From Lytechinus variegatus (lineage: Eukaryota; Echinodermata; Echinoidea; Temnopleuroida; Toxopneustidae): a stretch of 64,000 bases of DNA. The notes under the pieces were generated by a model, which worked only from the letters and a program-made list of their open reading frames with translations, had not been told where the DNA came from and did no database searches. How positions within the stretch are numbered: the first letter of the stretch is position 1; every line of letters begins with the position of its first letter. A program made the position numbers and the translations under genes. The DNA is taken from NCBI RefSeq assembly GCF_018143015.1, contig NC_054741.1:66402754-66466753 (forward strand). Reading direction: 5' to 3'. This document shows positions 58,901 to 64,000 of this stretch, one piece after another.

Positions 58901-60505
58901 AATGGCGTTGCTAAACCCGAAATAATTTACCATGAAAATGAGATTGTTTCTTGATTGTGGTGGATTTCCCGTCCGGGCATGACCCTTTGGCTTCGTCCGT
59001 GTGTCCTAGATCGTGGGTGCCCCTCAGGTGACCAGACTTCCTCTGCTTGCTGATATCGCCATATCCCGATGAAGGCTGTTCCCGTAGGCACGTCCCAAGG
59101 CGGTATCCGTCTGGAAGTGGCCATGGGATACGTTTCTTTGGCATCATGACAGTGTTGACGAGCATCAAAAGTGTAATCCCGGCAAGGAAAATGAACGAGT
59201 GTTGAGCAGGTATGCCGTGATCATGAGCTATCTGAGAGACACAAGACAAGACGCAATGGCATAGGAACCAAAACAACGTTGTAAGAAAAGGTTATACAAT
59301 TCAGGCATAATGAATGTGATAGCTATAACCCGTCATGAGCATGGTGACTCGTTGATAGAGAGATCACATCAAAGGTGGGATTGATGATAGAGAAACCACA
59401 AAGGAGAAGGGTGACACCAGGTTATTGATGGGGATATTGAAGCTATAGGTAATATTTTTCTTCAGAAAATCCCAATTTATAATGAAATTGCATAGTCATG
59501 CAGGCTGTTTTCAATGACCCCCTTCCCCTATCTTCTCTTTTTCTCCTTTATTTTGATATTTTAAACAATCATAGAGAGCAATCTTTCGTATTTTACGCAT
59601 TGGAAATGAAGAAAAAATGTCGCACTATGATTTGCAGGGTCGCGGTAGCACTGAAAAAGAAAAACCAAAAGGGTAATTCGTAAAGAGGCAACATGGTTAC
59701 ATAAAATCACTATCACCATTTAATATGCCACATTCATACCGACGCACCTGACTGAAGACCGACTAAAATGTATACGATATTGGTAATGGCATGCCGGGCA
59801 GTTGGGAGTTCGTTGGCGTGACTCTAGCATTGTCCTAAATACAAGCATTCTTTTGAATTGAGTAAACCTAAATTAATTTTTACATTTATTTGTGTTTTTT
59901 CTTTGTCCATCTCACCTTGAGAAGAAAGAATACGATGACTGATGCACTGAGACATCCATTCAGCCATGACATCACTGTGGACTTTCCTCTACCAAACAGA
60001 TTACCCACCTGTGATAAAAGCACGCGGAAGAGTATAATGAACATGATCTCTATAAAAAAAGTTGTTGGATATCAAATTAAAATACTTATGAATGGTTTAT
60101 ACTGCATTAATCTCATAGGTATAAACATCATACATATCAGGTCACGTTTGACGGCGGACATCGTACGATCCCTTCGCGATTTGATATACGATGTAAGGGA
60201 CATCGTAAGTGGTTATACCTTTACGACATGATCTAAATATGTATGGTGCTGCCGTCTCCTCACCCTCGATCTAGACACAATCGTAATATACTTTACAAAG
60301 ATCGTACGATTTTCTTGCGGGTGCTGTACGAAGATGTCACTCTGAAGAAGGTCTTCAGAAAACATTTAGAAGAAAATTCACCTGTTGGTTTGCGGTGAGG
60401 AGAACACTGCCGCATGATGTCAGGATGATCATGGCAGGGAATAATAAGAATGAGGATTTAGGAGTAGCCACTGCTAGAAGTATATAACTCACTAAACAGC
60501 CAACA
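52859..60505 (-). CDS. SLC43A3-like: SLC43A3-like MFS transporter, copy C (5' part outside or missing)
   Basis: Exons 60505-60382, 60008-59916, 59231-58931, 57964-57782, 57008-56895, 55526-55337, 54913-54790 and 52981-52859 join in frame to 416 aa and TAG. They correspond to exons 3-9 of A and B. The first exon begins with the third base of a codon, so upstream exons must exist; exons like A/B 1-2 were not seen between 60506 and 64000. Motifs: [44 protein letters not shown] (human SLC43A3 has a similar LLQFPIF...QNDPFY). C is the most diverged copy, has a shorter central loop, and its loop exon is split by an intron (58930-57965). Either a full gene running off the window or a 5'-truncated one. 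Facilitative transport role inferred from family. Confidence 0.8.
53852..54628. mobile_element. TIR element with a 351-bp tandem duplication
   Basis: CCTTTTCATAAACC starts units at 53852 and 54203, exactly 351 bp apart and nearly identical. The right side ends in two partial repeats of GCCGCCTAATTCATTT with GGGGTTTATGAAAGG, the inverse of the left end. Inside are short hairpins (GCTGCTATTATGCGGATAATAGCAGC). It lies in the last intron of copy C. Two identical-looking reading frames (54184-53951, 54535-54302) are duplicates without a known domain. Confidence 0.8.
54790..54913 (-). CDS. SLC43A3-like: Copy C exon equivalent to A/B exon 8
   Basis: 124 nt as in A and B. Acceptor after CGTCAG, donor GTGAGT. 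It encodes FPMKIFSTLVGSFRT, FLQFPLF and QNDPSY. It does not share the near-identical tract of A and B. Confidence 0.83.
55337..55526 (-). CDS. SLC43A3-like: Copy C exon equivalent to A/B exon 7
   Basis: 190 nt, phase 1 to 2. Acceptor after CCTCAG, donor GTGAGT. It encodes DICLPLALTTITSISYSAC and HLHVQYVTFTLVLIV, the counterpart of [10 protein letters not shown]. Confidence 0.78.
56895..57008 (-). CDS. SLC43A3-like: Copy C exon equivalent to A/B exon 6
   Basis: 114 nt, as in copy B. Acceptor after GTACAG, donor GTAGGT. It encodes VSGYTDVFLLLQIIP and QPLGLLMDRNK. Confidence 0.8.
57248..57349. repeat. Hairpin-forming inverted repeat in an intron of copy C
   Basis: Arms of about 41 bp (CATGGACCTATCCACGGAGG... 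and its inverse ending CCGTGGATAGGTCCATG) around a loop of about 20 bp. Confidence 0.8.
57782..57964 (-). CDS. SLC43A3-like: Copy C exon equivalent to second part of A/B exon 5
   Basis: 183 nt, phase 1 both ends. Acceptor after CATACAG, donor GTAAGC. It encodes two membrane segments (LLFWLVVHWFGFIQL; LFLFGTFNSHISRLAGGDL). The LAGGD end matches the MAGGD of human SLC43A3. The acceptor choice is the best phase match; others upstream are possible. Confidence 0.75.
58931..59231 (-). CDS. SLC43A3-like: Copy C exon equivalent to first part of A/B exon 5
   Basis: 301 nt, phase 0 to 1. Acceptor after TCTCAG, donor GTAAAT after TTCATG. It encodes [29 protein letters not shown] and a basic, His-rich loop (KQRKSGHLRGTHD). 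Confidence 0.8.
59916..60008 (-). CDS. SLC43A3-like: Copy C exon equivalent to A/B exon 4
   Basis: 93 nt as in A and B. Donor GTGAGA after CTCAAG, acceptor after CACAG. It encodes VGNLFGRGKSTVMSWLNG. Confidence 0.8.
60382..60505 (-). CDS. SLC43A3-like: Copy C exon equivalent to A/B exon 3
   Basis: 124 nt as in A and B. Acceptor after TTTCCAG, donor GTGAAT after CAACAG. It encodes two membrane segments (VGCLVSYILLAVATP; LTSCGSVLLTANQQ). Confidence 0.78.
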
Positions 60506-63119
60506 CTGGAAAAGAAAGTAAAAGATACAGTTAATATAGCAAAGGTGATAGAAAACATAATTATGCATGAAGGAGACCTCATTTTCCTCATTACGTCCAC
60601 CTGGATACAAACCTAATGCATATCAAATAATTAATAATGATTAACACCGGGAATTAGCATTATCGGTGGAAGTGGAGTGGTAATATCAGGCAAGGATCCA
60701 CGTTGGGGAGCAACAGGGGCACTTTTCACCCTTTGGAGGCCCTCTTTATGTGTCAGAACATTTCTCGACGAGAACGTGCCATAGATGGTGGAGACTTTTT
60801 TTTACCCGAATTTAAATATTTTGTCCCTGGTTGAATTGACCCGTGGACAACATATTTCTTGGTTGTCATTTTTCCCCACAAGACTACCCATGAGTAGTAT
60901 TATATTATATTGTAAAAGTAAATTTTGCTGGGTTCATTTACTTAATCTGTACTCTTACATTTGGCTCTCCATACTTTGTTGTTTACATTCAACTTGTTTA
61001 TTTCCATTCCAACTCATCTCGTCCATCCTCACAGTCTACAAATATTGTCATGATCTCATCTTTCATTCCATCTCCACAATACATCTCACATAACAACACA
61101 GGTTCATTGCATTTAATTCTTTTATTCAGTTTCCCCTCAGTCATGCTTCCTGGGTTTCCATTAGCTTTCCACTCCACATGGTCTTATTGTTTAATTCTCA
61201 TTAGGATTCAGTTTAACTCATGATCACCCTTCTCTATTCTCTGATTGGTTCTTATTTTTAAATAGGGTTAGTTCATTTCATAGTTCATACCATTTTCCTT
61301 GTATTTGATTGGTTGATTTCTATGATTATCCAATGTGGGTACATTGGCAGAACTTCCCAAAAGATTAGATTGGGAAGTAAAGCCAGTGCTTCATCGGAGA
61401 CTGAGTTTATGAGTTTGGAAGTGTACAAACGGTCATGTTACAATATTAGTACCACAAAACAAATTGAAACAAAGTTTCTCGTTTGTTTGGGCAGCAGAAA
61501 GTTGTGAAAATGGCAGATTTTTCTTCCATGGAATCACTTCTTCAGTTGGTTTGGTCATTGAGTCACTGTGTTATCAGGTCAGTAAAATTTATTGAAAATC
61601 TACAAAATTCGCGAAATCGTGAATTTCTTAAATATTTCGTCTAATTGCAATGTCTCGTCGGGGATTCCATATAGAACCATGTTAACTCTCCTCTAGTCTG
61701 ATATGCAGACTCTGAATAACTGGTGAGGTGGGATCTTAGCGCGCGAAGCGCGCTGCTGCTGGTTTGCGAAGCAAACCAGCTTGAAAGGGCGAGCGAAGCG
61801 AGCTATATTTCAGAGCCACAGCAGACCTAGTCTTCTATGCAGACTCCTTGAATCAGCTGTGATACACATCACACACAGCAGATGTGGGTCTACATTTGCA
61901 GACTAGCTCTACTCTGCATTTATGGGCATTTACATGTATGTAAGGATTAATCACTTTCTGCGTGCTACCCCCTACTATATCCAATTCCGCTATTTCTTGA
62001 TATAGTTTTTCTTACATATAAGTTGTACTTATACTTTTAATGATTATGTATTGTTTGCATTTTTAAATATATGTGTAGGCTACTGGACCCCTCGGAAGAA
62101 CAGTTAAAGGCTGCAGAGGGCCATTAAGCGGACAAGTTGAACAATAAAGAAAGAAAGAATAAATTAATAAATGAATGAATGAATGAATGAATAAATAAAT
62201 GGATGTATGAATGAATGAATAAATAAATGAATAAATAAATAGATAAATAAATAAAATAACAGATAAATGAATAATTGAAAAAGTAATAATTATGAAGAAA
62301 TAAAAAATCAAAGATAATAACGAAGAATAAGGCATAACATGAGATTGATGGAAAATGTGAATAACATTCTCCCATTTTAATTCGACAATGGGCTGTTATC
62401 CTGGAGACGCAATACACGAAACATTGTGAAATTGCGCCCCAAATGTGCATGTTTGGTAGAGAATTTATAACAAGTTTAAAGGTTTTATAGTGTTTTCCCT
62501 TTTTTTTTAATAAGAAATACATTTGCATTGTATAATCGTTATGAATTTTTCAAGTTTTAAAAATGTAGGGGGACAAATCGATGTTTGCCCGGATATTATC
62601 GCTGGGGGCAACCACCCCGGGCGACCACATCCCCTGCCCCCCCCCCCCCCGATAAACACCTCTGCTTGCGTGTCTGCATACCGAGATCAATGGTTTTGTT
62701 TTTTTTGCAAAGACTCGTGAGCATTCAGCGTAAACTATAGAGTTGTTCGATCCACAATACAGATATTTCAACTACTGATCAACAAATCTGACCTTCCGTC
62801 CCTGGTTCACATTTACTTCCCTTACTTTCTTTAGCTTGGGTAATCATGAAAATATATTGTGAGTGACCACAAAAAAAACAGCAGTAGTAAGTGACGTAAC
62901 TATCCAATCAGCTGACAAAAAAAAAACCTTGGGAAAAGGAGAAAAAGGATTATGTTATATCATCTATATTATATTATATTGTATTTTTCATAACTTTATG
63001 AAACATTATGATGTGTTATCATTCCTGGTGCTCGCATTGTCCATTTGATGAGCTATATAATCATTTTGAACTAAAACATCCCGTTCTCAAGTCAATATAC
63101 ACCAAATATATTTTGGTGT
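60506..63119. other. No gene seen; 5' side of copy C
   Basis: Expected to be intron upstream of the first visible exon of C if the gene is complete. Exons like A/B exon 1 or 2 were looked for and not found. Contains small palindromes at 61739-61806 (GCGCGCGAAGCGCGC, GGTTTGCGAAGCAAACC, GCGAGCGAAGCGAGC), an (AATGAATAAATA)-like run at about 62140-62330 and a C run at 62638-62650. Confidence 0.4.
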
Positions 63120-64000
63120 ATATAAAGTCAATTGATCTTGGCCATGTGACCTGAAACTCGCACAGGATGTTCAATGATACTTGATTACTTTTATGTCCAA
63201 GACTCCAAGTTTTATGAACTAGACCAATACACTAACAGACTTATGATGGTAATTCAACAAATACCCCTAACATGGCAAAGTTCATTGACCTTAAATGACC
63301 TTTGACCTTAGTCATGTGACCCGAATCTCGCACAGGATGTTCAGTTTTGATTACTCTTTTGTCCTAGTTTCATGAATCAGAATCCATTGACTTTCAAAGT
63401 GATGATGGTGTCACGCGCGTAAAACATTCCCATAGACTTGTGTGTTAAAATGGCACTTTTGAAAAATTCATAAAAAATAAATGTGAAATTAGAGGGTGAA
63501 ATGTTTACTACCATTGGATAGGATATATATCTGGCATTCCATATCTGACCAGGAAAGGGTACCGTAGCCAGCTCATTTTAAAAATAAATCGCCATTTATG
63601 AAGATAACTATGAATGGATCAAATTTATCGACTGAAACAGTAAAATAGCCCTAATTAGTCCGCCAGTCAAAAAAATAGTTCCAAGTCACTTATTTATCTT
63701 CCCAATTCGGGCGAAGGAAGTTCAGTAGTTACCATTTCTAGAATCAGTGTTAGATTTTGAATCATATTCATACATTTTTGTCAATCAGCAACATCAAATT
63801 GAAAAAAAATCGAATGGGTTGGGTCGAACGAATATCTTGAGCCCTCCTGATGTAATTAGGCTCATGGCACCTGATGGCATTCACAAATACCCTCTACTTG
63901 GCCAAAGTTCATTGACCATAAATGACCCTTGACCTTGGTCTTGTGGCTTGAAACTCATGACGGATGTTGATTAACTTTATGTCCAAGTTTCATGAACTAG
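63120..64000. repeat. DR1-type repeat related to 209-1449, interrupted
   Basis: GTGACCTGAAACTCGCACAGGATGTTCA near 63146, an intact TGACCTTTGACCTT at 63296 and a mutated one at about 63923 continue to the window end. The stretch from about 63410 to 63880 (TCACGCGCGTAAAACATTCC...) breaks the pattern and looks like a separate insertion. Confidence 0.65.

Noticed and set aside
60100-60340. ATCGTACGAT-like words resembling 36540-36640.
   Set aside because: Similarity is limited to short palindromic words; not enough to define a repeat family by eye.
61313-61507. 64-aa plus-strand frame containing CGYIGRTSQK, which loosely recalls a retroelement endonuclease.
   Set aside because: Too short and without further motifs to support it.

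Overview
The window looks like nuclear DNA of a marine invertebrate deuterostome, most likely an echinoderm such as a sea urchin. Short phase-consistent exons are separated by AT-rich introns. The repeat content is dense: foldback elements, TIR elements, a LINE, a Harbinger-type transposon and long homopolymer tracts. The genome assignment is inference; the exon structures are read directly from splice sites and reading frames.

The only host genes I can support are three paralogues of one membrane transporter, all on the minus strand and in tandem. They are SLC43-family (major facilitator superfamily) proteins, closest in motifs to vertebrate SLC43A3, the equilibrative nucleobase transporter. 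Copy A (15886 down to 2873, 9 coding exons, 544 aa) and copy B (38932 down to 30053, 9 coding exons, 548 aa) are complete, with unbroken frames and canonical GT/AG junctions. Copy C (60505 down to 52859) shows its last 8 coding exons, 416 aa plus stop. Its first two exons were not found and probably lie beyond base 64000. Exon lengths of 124, 93 and 124 nt are the same in all three. C has an extra intron in the central loop region. Exon 8 of A and B shares a 107-bp tract with only two differences, which suggests recent gene conversion.

Mobile DNA fills the rest. A degraded PIF/Harbinger transposon (about 8482-11415) sits in intron 4 of A. Between A and B lies an almost full-length but broken non-LTR retrotransposon (22518-27838, minus strand), bounded by a 14-bp target-site duplication. 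A TIR-bounded minisatellite whose units carry a nuclear-receptor DR1-like motif is at 209-1449, and related units reappear at 63120-64000. Foldback/MITE-like elements occur at 3508-5395 (with a nested 4145-5320), 12979-13142, 17204-17344, 18885-19050, 29332-29650, 32742-33238, 33669-33849, 35171-35960, 40769-41019, 42555-43586, 47463-48469, 49064-49672, 50419-50962 and 53852-54628.

The stretches 15887-22503, 27853-30052, 38933-52858 and 60506-64000 hold no gene I can support. I found no convincing tRNA, rRNA or CRISPR. Promoters and untranslated exons could not be placed.
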